From NCBI GenBank assembly GCA_964445195.1, contig CAYUKA010000043.1, positions 1 to 13,235 on the forward strand: a stretch of DNA of 13,235 bases, in the 5' to 3' direction. A model generated the notes under the pieces. That model was not told where the DNA came from. It worked only from the letters and a program-made list of their open reading frames with translations, and made no database searches. The position numbers were made by a program, and so were the translations under genes. Within the stretch, counting starts at the first letter, position 1; each line of letters starts with the position of its first letter. Source of the stretch: UM-FILTER-47-13 sp964445195 (GTDB lineage Bacteria; Pseudomonadota; Alphaproteobacteria; Micavibrionales; Micavibrionaceae). Below are positions 1 to 5,958 of the stretch, piece after piece.

Positions 1-35
1 CCGCTTACGCGGGAAACGCAGTGTTGGTTATTTCC

Positions 36-70
36 AGAGTTTTGAAACAGACTCTAAGCTTTGTCTGTTT
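36..70. repeat. Inverted repeat over the end of the tetR-like gene
   Basis: AAACAGAC (45-52) and GTCTGTTT (63-70) form a perfect 8-bp stem with a 10-base loop. The right arm covers two bases of the TAA stop of the minus-strand TetR-family gene. A second, shorter repeat, AGAGT (36-40) with ACTCT (51-55), overlaps it and would compete. Neither is followed by a run of T on the minus strand, so this may be a weak 3' hairpin rather than a classical intrinsic terminator. Confidence 0.35.
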
Positions 71-701
71 AGCGCTGGAGCGTTCGTACGGCCTGGGCCG
101 GGTAATGCTCGGCAAAATGATTGTCAATACCGTGCTCACCGGACAGGACTCTCATGAACAGGGGGCCGACCATCATATCGAGGGCGATCTCGGTATCCAG
201 CTCGGCGATCAGCTCGCCATTCTTCTTTCCTTCCTCGATATAATCGTAAAGCGGCGTGATACGCTCTTTCAGGAATTTGTCGTAGAGAAGGTCGAGGACA
301 TCGGCGCTGGCCTGGCTTTCGGCAATAATCCCGGCGATGATCCGCCCGTTCTGACCACGCAGCTGGCGGATCAGGCTTTCCAGCTGCTTTTTAATCGCAT
401 CTGACGGTGTTGCCGTGGTCGGGATGATATTCTGGATACCGGGTTGCTCCAGAAAGGCTTCCATCGCCACGGCCGCCTTGTTCGGCCACCAGCGGTATAT
501 TGTTGTCTTGCCGACCTTGGCTTTTTTGGCGATTGCCTCAATCGACAACTCGCTCAGCGGCATGTGGGTCAGCAGGCGGCGGGTCGCGTCGAGAATGGCC
601 TTGCGCGATTTTTCGCTGCGCGGCCGGCCGGGGTGAAAATCCCGTTCTGCGGTTGTTTCGGTCCCGGGTGTTTGTGCTGATTGCTCTGCCGTCAAAGCCA
701 T
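69..701 (-). CDS. TetR/AcrR-family transcriptional regulator
   Basis: This is a 210-residue DNA-binding repressor of the usual TetR size. A basic, disordered N-terminus (about 1-30, containing PGRPRSEKSR) precedes a typical TetR helix-turn-helix at about 34-80. It has the recognisable LSIEAIAKKAKVGKTTIYRW pattern, followed by the PNK that begins helix 4. The C-terminal half is a helical ligand-binding and dimerisation domain whose ligand cannot be read from sequence. The ATG at 699-701 is supported by a GGGGGAT ribosome site six bases upstream. The gene diverges from a RimK-type ligase gene, and a GAAAC-5-GTTTC inverted repeat sits in its own promoter. Autoregulation, and possibly control of the divergent ligase gene, is therefore inferred. 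The family assignment is secure; the regulon is unknown. Confidence 0.93.
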   Translation of the reverse strand: MALTAEQSAQTPGTETTAERDFHPGRPRSEKSRKAILDATRRLLTHMPLSELSIEAIAKKAKVGKTTIYRWWPNKAAVAMEAFLEQPGIQNIIPTTATPSDAIKKQLESLIRQLRGQNGRIIAGIIAESQASADVLDLLYDKFLKERITPLYDYIEEGKKNGELIAELDTEIALDMMVGPLFMRVLSGEHGIDNHFAEHYPAQAVRTLQR

Positions 702-739
702 GTTTATCCCCCATCAATCAGAATGCTTATGGTCAATAC

Positions 740-754
740 GAAACGCTGTGTTTC
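740..754. promoter_or_regulatory. Candidate TetR-family operator
   Basis: GAAAC-GCTGT-GTTTC is a perfect 5+5 inverted repeat with a 5-base centre, a layout typical of TetR-family operators. It lies 39 bases upstream of the TetR ATG and overlaps the candidate -10 (751-756) of that gene, so a bound dimer would block the gene's own transcription. The assignment rests on position and symmetry only. Confidence 0.45.
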
Positions 755-779
755 TATCACGGTGCCCCAGTACAATCAA
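751..779 (-). promoter_or_regulatory. Candidate promoter of the tetR-like gene
   Basis: Read on the minus strand, TTGATT (complement of 774-779) and TAGAAA (complement of 751-756) are separated by exactly 17 bases. Each matches the sigma-70 consensus at four of six positions. The expected start of transcription would be near 744, giving a leader of about 43 bases that contains the GGGGGAT ribosome site. Confidence 0.45.
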
Positions 780-899
780 GTATAATCAAGGGCAACAAGG
801 AAAGAATTTTTAATAAGTCTTACGGCTATGAAAATCAAGCGGCTTTGAGACATGCGCGGGCGGGCTGTGTGCTGTTTTTATGCCGCGGCGCGCAAAAAT

Positions 900-928
900 T
901 TGCCAAACCGGTTTTATTCTTGTAGATT
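900..928 (+). promoter_or_regulatory. Candidate promoter of the RimK-type ligase gene
   Basis: TTGCCA (900-905, five of six matches to TTGACA) and TAGATT (923-928, four of six matches to TATAAT) are separated by 17 bases. Transcription would begin near 935, leaving a leader of about 85 bases before the ATG at 1020. Confidence 0.45.
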
Positions 929-1019
929 TTCGACAATTAGGGTGGCAAGCGCCTGCGACAGGGCCAATAAAAGGCGTTTAGCTTGCAAAAAGGATCAATG
1001 CGCGGTAAGGCCTGATTTC

Positions 1020-2000
1020 ATGGAAGTATGGATTTTATATGGTGGCGACGCCGAGTCGACGGCGGATCTGGCCTTTGAAGTACGGCGGTTTATCTCCGAG
1101 GCGCCGAAAATCGGTATCGATCTGAAAGTGTATCGCCCCGAGCAGTTTGACCTGCTGGTGACCGAGGAAGACCGCGATTCAATTCTGATCGATGGTGACC
1201 CGGTGCCGTTGCCGGATTTCTGTTTTCCGTATCTTCATCATGGCGACCGCAGTTATTTCTCGCTGTCGATCGTGCGCCAGCTTGAGCGTCTCGGCGTCAA
1301 TATTTTTAACAATGCGGCGACGATCGAAATGGTCGCTGACAAGCTTCATACCCATCAGGTGCTGGCTGAAAACCGGATACCGACCCCGGCGACCATGCTC
1401 GCGAAGTTCCCGGTCGACATCGACCTGATCGAACGCACCATTGGTTTCCCGGTCGTGGTCAAAACCCTGCTCGGTTCGAACGGCAGCGGCGTGTTCCTGA
1501 TCGAAAATGCCGCGGCCTTTAATGACCTGATGGAGCTGATCGGGGAAACGAACCCGAATATCCAGATTATCTTCCAGAAATTCATAGCCAACAGTAAGGG
1601 CCGTGATTTGCGCCTGTTCGTTGTCGATGGCGAGGTGATTGCCGCCATGCAGCGCCGCGCCCGTGACGGCGGTTTCAAGGCCAATTACAGCACGGGCGGC
1701 ACGGTCGAGCGGTTTGAGCCGGATGAACAGGCCGTCGAGATGGCCGTCCGGACAGCCGAGATTCTTGATATCCAGGTGGCCGGGATCGATCTGCTGTTTA
1801 CCGATGACGGCTATACGATTTGCGAGGCCAATACCTTTCCCGGCTTTAAAGGGCTGGAAGAAGCCAGCGGCGTGAACGTGCCGGAAAAGATTTTCGAGGC
1901 AATGCGGCGCTATCTGGATGAGGAGTTCGGCGAAAGCCCGCCGACGGTCAAGTTCGAGGCCCTGCGCGGGCGCGAGGCTGCTAGTAGCAGCGGCGAGTAA
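1020..2000 (+). CDS. RimK-type ATP-grasp ligase (substrate unknown)
   Basis: This 326-residue protein belongs to the RimK/LysX-type ATP-grasp group, which uses ATP to join an amino acid to a carboxylate through an acyl-phosphate. It has an N-terminal pre-ATP-grasp domain (1-105), the ATP lysine K148 in PVVVKT, the small glycine loop LGSNGSGVF (151-159), GRDLRLFVV (194-202) and the ANYSTGG segment (221-227). Metal ligands are D257, E269 and N271 (in CEANTFPGF). All key residues are present, so it should be active. The frame is open further upstream to 852, but those residues have no family character. The ATG at 1020 has a TAAGG about ten bases before it and begins directly with the first beta strand (MEVWILYGG). 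It stands alone, diverges from a TetR gene, and is not next to an obvious substrate protein. Glutamate ligation is a guess. Confidence 0.88.
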   Translation: MEVWILYGGDAESTADLAFEVRRFISEAPKIGIDLKVYRPEQFDLLVTEEDRDSILIDGDPVPLPDFCFPYLHHGDRSYFSLSIVRQLERLGVNIFNNAATIEMVADKLHTHQVLAENRIPTPATMLAKFPVDIDLIERTIGFPVVVKTLLGSNGSGVFLIENAAAFNDLMELIGETNPNIQIIFQKFIANSKGRDLRLFVVDGEVIAAMQRRARDGGFKANYSTGGTVERFEPDEQAVEMAVRTAEILDIQVAGIDLLFTDDGYTICEANTFPGFKGLEEASGVNVPEKIFEAMRRYLDEEFGESPPTVKFEALRGREAASSSGE

Positions 2001-2035
2001 GCGCTTTATGCCCGTCTTCTGTTAACGCCTAAATC

Positions 2036-2044
2036 TGTTATAAT
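2036..2044 (+). promoter_or_regulatory. Extended -10 promoter of the small membrane protein gene
   Basis: TGTTATAAT is a perfect extended -10 element (TG, one base, TATAAT). No good -35 is visible at the right distance, which is common for extended -10 promoters. Transcription would start near 2051, about 20 bases before the ATG at 2072. The gene can thus be expressed independently of the ligase gene upstream. Confidence 0.55.
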
Positions 2045-2071
2045 CAGCCGGGTAAACCGGAGCGACCCTTT

Positions 2072-2443
2072 ATGAGCACATCCCTGACATTGATGCAGAT
2101 CGCCCAGTTGCTGGCGTTTTCGATCCTGATGCCGACCGGGCAGATATTCTTTAAAATGACGGCGCAGACCGTGCCGGCGCTCGGCAGCCCGGCGTCTTTC
2201 ATGGCGCTGCTTGGGAATCTCTGGTTCTGGGCAGCGCTGGTGCTTTATGGTGTCGCAACGCTGCTGTGGATCCTGATTTTACAGAGCATTCCCCTGTCGC
2301 GTGCTTATCCGTTCGTTGCGCTGGGGTTTATCCTTGTGCCTGCCGTATCGGTGTTTTTGTTCGGCGAGAGTGTCAATATGACCTATGTCGCGGGCAGCGC
2401 CCTGATCATTCTCGGCCTTGTCTTCGTCGTCCAGAGCGCCTGA
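2072..2443 (+). CDS. Small four-helix DMT/EamA-like (ArnE/SMR-type) membrane protein
   Basis: This 123-residue inner-membrane protein has four predicted helices, at about 8-25, 49-71, 78-97 and 104-121. The pattern PTGQIFFK (21-28), the SIPLSRAYPF segment (72-81), FLFGE (95-99) and a glycine-rich last helix (GSALIILGL) match half-size drug/metabolite transporter superfamily proteins. These include the ArnE/ArnF-type flippase subunits and small multidrug resistance proteins. Such proteins work as dimers, either homo- or hetero-dimers. No partner gene is adjacent, and the cargo (lipid-linked sugar, amine or other) cannot be told. The ATG at 2072 follows a GGAG (2059-2062). The gene is convergent with lppC, with only 15 bases between the two stop codons. 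Confidence 0.8.
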   Translation: MSTSLTLMQIAQLLAFSILMPTGQIFFKMTAQTVPALGSPASFMALLGNLWFWAALVLYGVATLLWILILQSIPLSRAYPFVALGFILVPAVSVFLFGESVNMTYVAGSALIILGLVFVVQSA

Positions 2444-2458
2444 GCGCGGCGTTTTCGA

Positions 2459-3976
2459 TTAATAATCGTAACGTTCGAATGTGGTGGGCGCAGGATCGAT
2501 AACCGTGATCGCGCTGTCGCGGTATTCGAGAACGGCCAGCCCCCGTTCGACCAGCCCGTCCGGGCGAAAGCGGAAAATCCCGTCAATGCCGGCAAAGCCA
2601 TTCGGGTTCGTCAGGTCGTGGCGTGTGAAGGCCGGCCGGCCGGTCGCCTGATAGCCGCCGCGAGCCAGAACAGCGGCCAGGGCTGTGGCGTCGTAAGCCA
2701 GCGTCGATAGCCGTGGCGGGCGCAGGCCGTATAGTGCGCGATAGCGGTTCTCAAAATCAGCGCGCAGCGCCGGCGATGATGCGGCGAACCACGCCCCGTC
2801 CAGTGCCGGATCGGTGGCGAGGCCGGGATCATCCCAAAGCCCGGTGCCGATTCGTTTCACATCTTCCGGTTCCAGTTCGTAAAAGTTCAGCATACTGGCA
2901 AGAGCCCGGGCCTGATCGCCGCCGACCGGCATCAGGACCGCTTCGAACGGTGGCACGATTCCGTTTTCACCGGCATTCAGCGCCGCCAGTTCAGACCGCG
3001 CCGCGCTGTCATTCGGGTTTTGCGCCAGCCGGCTTTCGAGCATTGCCGTGCGCTCCTCAACCATTTGTACCCGTTCGTCATAACGGGTAACCCGGCGCAG
3101 GATGGCGGAGTTCTCATTCTCGCTCGTGCCGAGGCGGGTCACATTGGCAGTACGCAGTCCTGTGCGGCGGGCGACGGTGTTGTAAGCCGAAACGACCGCG
3201 TTGCCGTAGGCCGTGCCCGGCGTCAGGATCGCGATATCGTCATAGCCGTTTGCAAAGGCATATTCAGTCACCCGTGTGACCTGCGCGAACGGCAGAAAGC
3301 CCATAATATAAGTGTTACCGCCGGCCAGCGACCAGTCGGTCGAAAACCCGATCATATTCACGTTATAGCGCTGCGTTACCGGCTTGGCGGCCCGCACCGA
3401 TTCGGCAAATAGCGGGCCGAGCACGAGCTGAGCCCCGTCAGTGACGGCGGCGCGGGCCGCTTCGGCGGCGCCCGCCGGTGTACCTTTTGTATCGCGCGGC
3501 ATCAATTCAAATGACTCGAATCCCATATCGAACAGTGCCAGTTGCGCGGCCTGCAACATGGCCTGGCCGAGATCGGCATGTGGGCCGCTTAGGGGCAGCA
3601 GCAGCGCGACCTTGACCGGCGGCAGGGCTGCGGCTTGTGCCGGAATCGCGCCGTAAACGCCTTGCCGGCCGCCGGGCAGGGCTTCGCTGTCAACCGGTGC
3701 GGCCGGGGTTACGGTTTGTCCCTGCGGCGGTACCTGAAGCGCGGCCTGTTGCTGTTGTTGAACGGCGGCCTGTGCAGCAGCCTGTGCGGCGGGTGAACGG
3801 TACGGTGTGTAAATCTGTCCCCGCGCGACGGCATCGCGGTTCAGCTGGCTGGGCGCGCGCTCTGCAGCCCGGGAATAGTCGGGGCGATCCCACGGATTTT
3901 GCGTGGTATTGCAACCGGCCAGGACAAATATCAGGCAGGCCGCGCATAAAATTCTAACAGGGAAAGGCATTAACAT
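2459..3976 (-). CDS. LppC-type lipoprotein, penicillin-binding protein activator
   Basis: This 505-residue outer-membrane lipoprotein has a signal peptide ending in the lipobox LAGC (lipidated C22). It is followed by a disordered linker rich in Ala and Gln (61-115, with a run of five Gln). From about 120 a periplasmic-binding-protein fold begins (VKVALLLPLSGPHADLGQAM), with DGAQLVLGPLF (180-190) and a typical C-terminal lobe. A charged helical insert at about 290-340 breaks the second lobe. Its gammaproteobacterial relative LpoA activates PBP1A; a similar cell-wall role here is inferred. The start could be the ATG at 3976 or the in-frame ATG at 3970; neither has a strong ribosome site, and the lipobox works with both. 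It diverges from rsmI with only 38 bases between start codons. Confidence 0.9.
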   Translation of the reverse strand: MLMPFPVRILCAACLIFVLAGCNTTQNPWDRPDYSRAAERAPSQLNRDAVARGQIYTPYRSPAAQAAAQAAVQQQQQAALQVPPQGQTVTPAAPVDSEALPGGRQGVYGAIPAQAAALPPVKVALLLPLSGPHADLGQAMLQAAQLALFDMGFESFELMPRDTKGTPAGAAEAARAAVTDGAQLVLGPLFAESVRAAKPVTQRYNVNMIGFSTDWSLAGGNTYIMGFLPFAQVTRVTEYAFANGYDDIAILTPGTAYGNAVVSAYNTVARRTGLRTANVTRLGTSENENSAILRRVTRYDERVQMVEERTAMLESRLAQNPNDSAARSELAALNAGENGIVPPFEAVLMPVGGDQARALASMLNFYELEPEDVKRIGTGLWDDPGLATDPALDGAWFAASSPALRADFENRYRALYGLRPPRLSTLAYDATALAAVLARGGYQATGRPAFTRHDLTNPNGFAGIDGIFRFRPDGLVERGLAVLEYRDSAITVIDPAPTTFERYDY

Positions 3977-4014
3977 GGCTTGTTACGTATCACAAAAACC
4001 CGTAAGCAGGAAGC
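3977..4014. promoter_or_regulatory. Very short divergent intergenic region lppC/rsmI
   Basis: Only 38 bases separate the two opposed start codons. The rsmI ribosome site AGGAAG (4008-4013) takes part of this. There is no room for two non-overlapping promoters, so at least one promoter must lie inside the opposite gene's 5' end. I could not assign clear -35/-10 pairs. Confidence 0.4.
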
Positions 4015-4887
4015 ATGAAAAATCTGGAAACAGCCCCCCTGCCGTCTGGCCTGTACCTGGTGGCGACGCCGATCGGCAATCTGCGCGATATCACGCTGCG
4101 GGCGCTGGATGCGCTGGCGGCGGCGGATATGATCGTTTGCGAGGATACCCGTGTCACCGGCAAATTGCTGGCAGCCTACGATATTGACAGTCGTATGCTG
4201 TCTTATAACGATCATAACGCGGCCAAGGCCCGCGGGCCGGTGCTCGAAGCGCTGAGCGGCGGCGGCAGGGTCGTCCTGGTGAGCGATGCCGGTATGCCCC
4301 TGATTTCCGATCCCGGTTACAAGCTGGTCCGTGATGCGCTCGATCTCGGCCTGCCGGTAACCAGCCTGCCGGGGGCCAATGCGCCGCTCACAGCCCTGCA
4401 GCTTTCCGGCCTGCCGAGCGATGCCTTTGCGTTTCTGGGATTCCTGCCGCCGAAAGCGGTGGCGCGGCAAAAGCGGCTGAAAGTGTGGCGGGATTTACCG
4501 GGCACGCTGATCCTGTTCGAGACCGGGCCGCGCCTGTGCGAGTCGCTGGCCGATATGCTGGCGGTCTGGGGTGACCGGCCGGCCGCTGTATTACGCGAAC
4601 TGACCAAGATGTATGAGGAAGGGCGGCGCGATACGCTGGCGCGCTTGCTCGATCATTACCGTGAGCATGGCGCGCCAAAAGGTGAGATTGTGGTCGTGGT
4701 CGGTACGGCGGCGGCGCAGGCGCTGTCTGATGAGGAATTGCAGGGCAGGCTGCGTACGGCGCTGCAAACAATGAGCGTCAGGGATGCCGCCGCTGCTGTC
4801 GCTGCTGAAACCGGCGCGGCGAAAAAGGCCCTTTATGATATGGCGCTGGCTTTAAAAGAAAACGGGACAGATGGCGCAGGCGGCTGA
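4015..4887 (+). CDS. rsmI: 16S rRNA (cytidine(1402)-2'-O)-methyltransferase RsmI
   Basis: This 290-residue protein has the usual RsmI length. It methylates the 2'-OH of C1402 in the decoding centre of 16S rRNA, using S-adenosylmethionine. Tetrapyrrole-methylase family motifs are all visible: GLYLVATPIGNLRDIT (12-27), the CEDTR motif (42-46), SYNDHN (63-68), VSDAGMPLISDPG (89-101; Met where Thr is usual), PGANAPLTALQLSGLP (119-134) and FLGFLPPK (140-147). The C-terminal helical domain specific to RsmI is complete. AGGAAG directly before the ATG at 4015 fixes the start. It is the first gene of a plus-strand run with yraN, a BON lipoprotein and a SirB1-like gene. Its last 17 bases overlap the original yraN start at 4871. 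Confidence 0.96.
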   Translation: MKNLETAPLPSGLYLVATPIGNLRDITLRALDALAAADMIVCEDTRVTGKLLAAYDIDSRMLSYNDHNAAKARGPVLEALSGGGRVVLVSDAGMPLISDPGYKLVRDALDLGLPVTSLPGANAPLTALQLSGLPSDAFAFLGFLPPKAVARQKRLKVWRDLPGTLILFETGPRLCESLADMLAVWGDRPAAVLRELTKMYEEGRRDTLARLLDHYREHGAPKGEIVVVVGTAAAQALSDEELQGRLRTALQTMSVRDAAAAVAAETGAAKKALYDMALALKENGTDGAGG

Positions 4888-4930
4888 CACATACAGATTT
4901 GGTCTTCTGGCGGAGAACGCAGCGGCATGA
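4871..4930 (+). pseudogene. yraN: Detached 5' part of yraN, ended by in-frame TGA
   Basis: The ATG at 4871 (after GGGACAG, overlapping the end of rsmI by 17 bases) opens a 19-codon stretch that stops at TGA 4928-4930. It contains TYRFGLLAEN, the conserved first-helix motif G-x-x-A-E of the UPF0102/YraN family. It is in the same frame as the rest of yraN, which starts at the very next codon. If the TGA is counted as one residue, the 14-residue spacing from this Gly to the family's G-Y-x-I-L motif is the spacing I recall for alphaproteobacterial YraN proteins. So a single nonsense change, not an indel, separates the two parts. Confidence 0.7.
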
Positions 4931-5233
4931 TTGCTGCGTTTGCGCGGCTATAAAATCCTTGCCCGGCGCTTTAAAACGCCGGTCGGTGAGATTGACCTGA
5001 TTGTCAGGCGCGGTGATGTTATCGCATTCGTTGAGGTGAAGGCGCGCCGTGATTTGTCCACAGCTTTGCAGGCGGTAACGCCCGCGATGCGCCGCCGGAT
5101 CGAGCGGGCGGCAAATTATTACCTGGCGCGGCACAGCACGGCGGCGGGTTGTGTGATGCGGTTTGATCTTTTTGCCGTGGCGCTGCCGCTTCGCTGGCGG
5201 CATCTGGACAATGCCTGGCGGCCATCTACATAA
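4931..5233 (+). CDS. yraN: YraN / UPF0102 nuclease-fold protein, N-terminally truncated by a TGA
   Basis: The surviving 100-codon frame carries most of the YraN family: LRGYKILARRFKTPVGEIDLI (Glu and Asp of the restriction-endonuclease-like core), IAFVEVKAR (the E-x-K motif) and MRFDLFAV. It ends in HLDNAW, where the family normally ends. YraN proteins have a Holliday-junction-resolvase-like fold and an unsettled role. Translation of this part could only begin at non-ATG codons such as TTG 4931, possibly by reinitiation at the TGA-TTG junction. The nearest purine-rich site is GGAG at 4912-4915, about 15 bases upstream. The product would lack the G-x-x-A-E helix. It may be a recent pseudogene, a reinitiated short form, or the result of a sequence error. 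The gene continues the rsmI transcription unit. Confidence 0.75.
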   Translation: MLRLRGYKILARRFKTPVGEIDLIVRRGDVIAFVEVKARRDLSTALQAVTPAMRRRIERAANYYLARHSTAAGCVMRFDLFAVALPLRWRHLDNAWRPST

Positions 5234-5277
5234 TAAAACATCATGTTTTCAATTATGATATCTTAAGATACGCAATC

Positions 5278-5958
5278 ATGAATCGCATCCTGCCTCTACT
5301 CTGTACATTGATTCTGCTTTCCGCCTGTTCGCCGTTGGGGCTGGCTGCCGGGGCGGGGGCGACTCTGGGGATTGCCGCCGCCCGCGAAGGCGGCGTCCAG
5401 AGCACGGCCAGCGACCTGAAAATCAAGGCGCTGGTTAGCGACAAATGGTTCCGTTACGATCTGGAAACGTTCACCAAGCTGAACCTGACCGTTAATCAGG
5501 GCCGGGTACTGATTACCGGTATCGTCCAGAATCCTGACGACCGCGTTGAAGCCGTGCGTCTGGCCTGGCAGGTTGAAGGTGTGAACCAGGTGATTAATGA
5601 AATCCGTGTTGCGGATGGTGAAGGGCTGCCCGGCTTTGTCCGCGACCAGTGGATTACAACGCGGCTGCGCACAGTGTTAACGTTCGACAGGGATGTTCAG
5701 TCGATCAACTATTCGATCGATACGGTGGGTGGCACGGTTTACCTGATGGGAGTGGCACAAAGCCAGGCCGAACTGAACAAGGTAATCGAAACCGCGCGCA
5801 CAGTGCCGCATGTCAGACAGGTTATCAGCTATGTCAAAATGGCCGGCGAATCGGTTTTAACGTCCGATCCGGGGCCGTTAACACCCGCCCCGGCTTCCGC
5901 CCCTGCCGCCACACCGACGGTGGTTGAAAGTGAAGAGCTGTACTGGCCCGACCAATGA
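5278..5958 (+). CDS. DolP/YraP-like lipoprotein with two BON domains
   Basis: This 226-residue lipoprotein has a short signal peptide with lipobox LSAC (lipidated C17), then a Gly/Ala-rich segment (18-40). BON domain 1 (about 46-112, with LTVNQGRVLITGIV) and BON domain 2 (about 124-188, with QWITTRLRTVL and GGTVYLMGVAQS) follow. A Pro/Ala-rich tail of about 35 residues that E. coli DolP lacks ends the protein. The layout and the WITT motif match DolP (YraP), which in E. coli binds anionic phospholipid at division sites and supports outer-membrane integrity. E. coli dolP also lies in the lpoA-yraN cluster, which supports the match. The ATG at 5278 is placed by the signal peptide; its ribosome site (TAAGA) is weak. 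Its TGA overlaps the next gene's ATG (ATGA), so translation is probably coupled. Confidence 0.87.
   Translation: MNRILPLLCTLILLSACSPLGLAAGAGATLGIAAAREGGVQSTASDLKIKALVSDKWFRYDLETFTKLNLTVNQGRVLITGIVQNPDDRVEAVRLAWQVEGVNQVINEIRVADGEGLPGFVRDQWITTRLRTVLTFDRDVQSINYSIDTVGGTVYLMGVAQSQAELNKVIETARTVPHVRQVISYVKMAGESVLTSDPGPLTPAPASAPAATPTVVESEELYWPDQ

Larger units (their letters stand above)
702..1019. other. Divergent regulatory region between tetR-like and ligase genes
   Basis: This 318-base gap has no convincing gene. From left to right it holds the minus-strand ribosome site and promoter of the TetR gene with an embedded inverted repeat, and a direct repeat of AATCAAG (774-780 and again just downstream, about 784-790). 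Then comes a GCCGCGGC palindrome (882-889) flanked by T5 and A5 tracts, a plus-strand promoter at 900-928, and a five-codon mini-ORF just before the ligase start. Confidence 0.6.

Noticed and set aside
500..925. Plus-strand 141-codon frame across the TetR gene and its promoter
   Set aside because: It is antisense to a clear TetR gene for most of its length, has no ribosome site and shows no family features.
852..1019. Longer N-terminus for the ATP-grasp ligase
   Set aside because: The added 56 residues (Cys- and Arg-rich) match no part of the family and overlap the promoter region. The ATG at 1020 begins at the expected first strand.
2456..2468. CGATT-AAT-AATCG as a terminator between the convergent genes
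   Set aside because: The stem is five AT-rich pairs with a 3-base loop and no T-run follows on either strand, so it is too weak to call.
4928..4930. TGA read as Trp under an alternative genetic code
   Set aside because: The EamA-like gene, rsmI, the BON gene, cpoB and ftsH all end in TGA at family-typical ends, and TGG is used normally for Trp. A code change does not fit.
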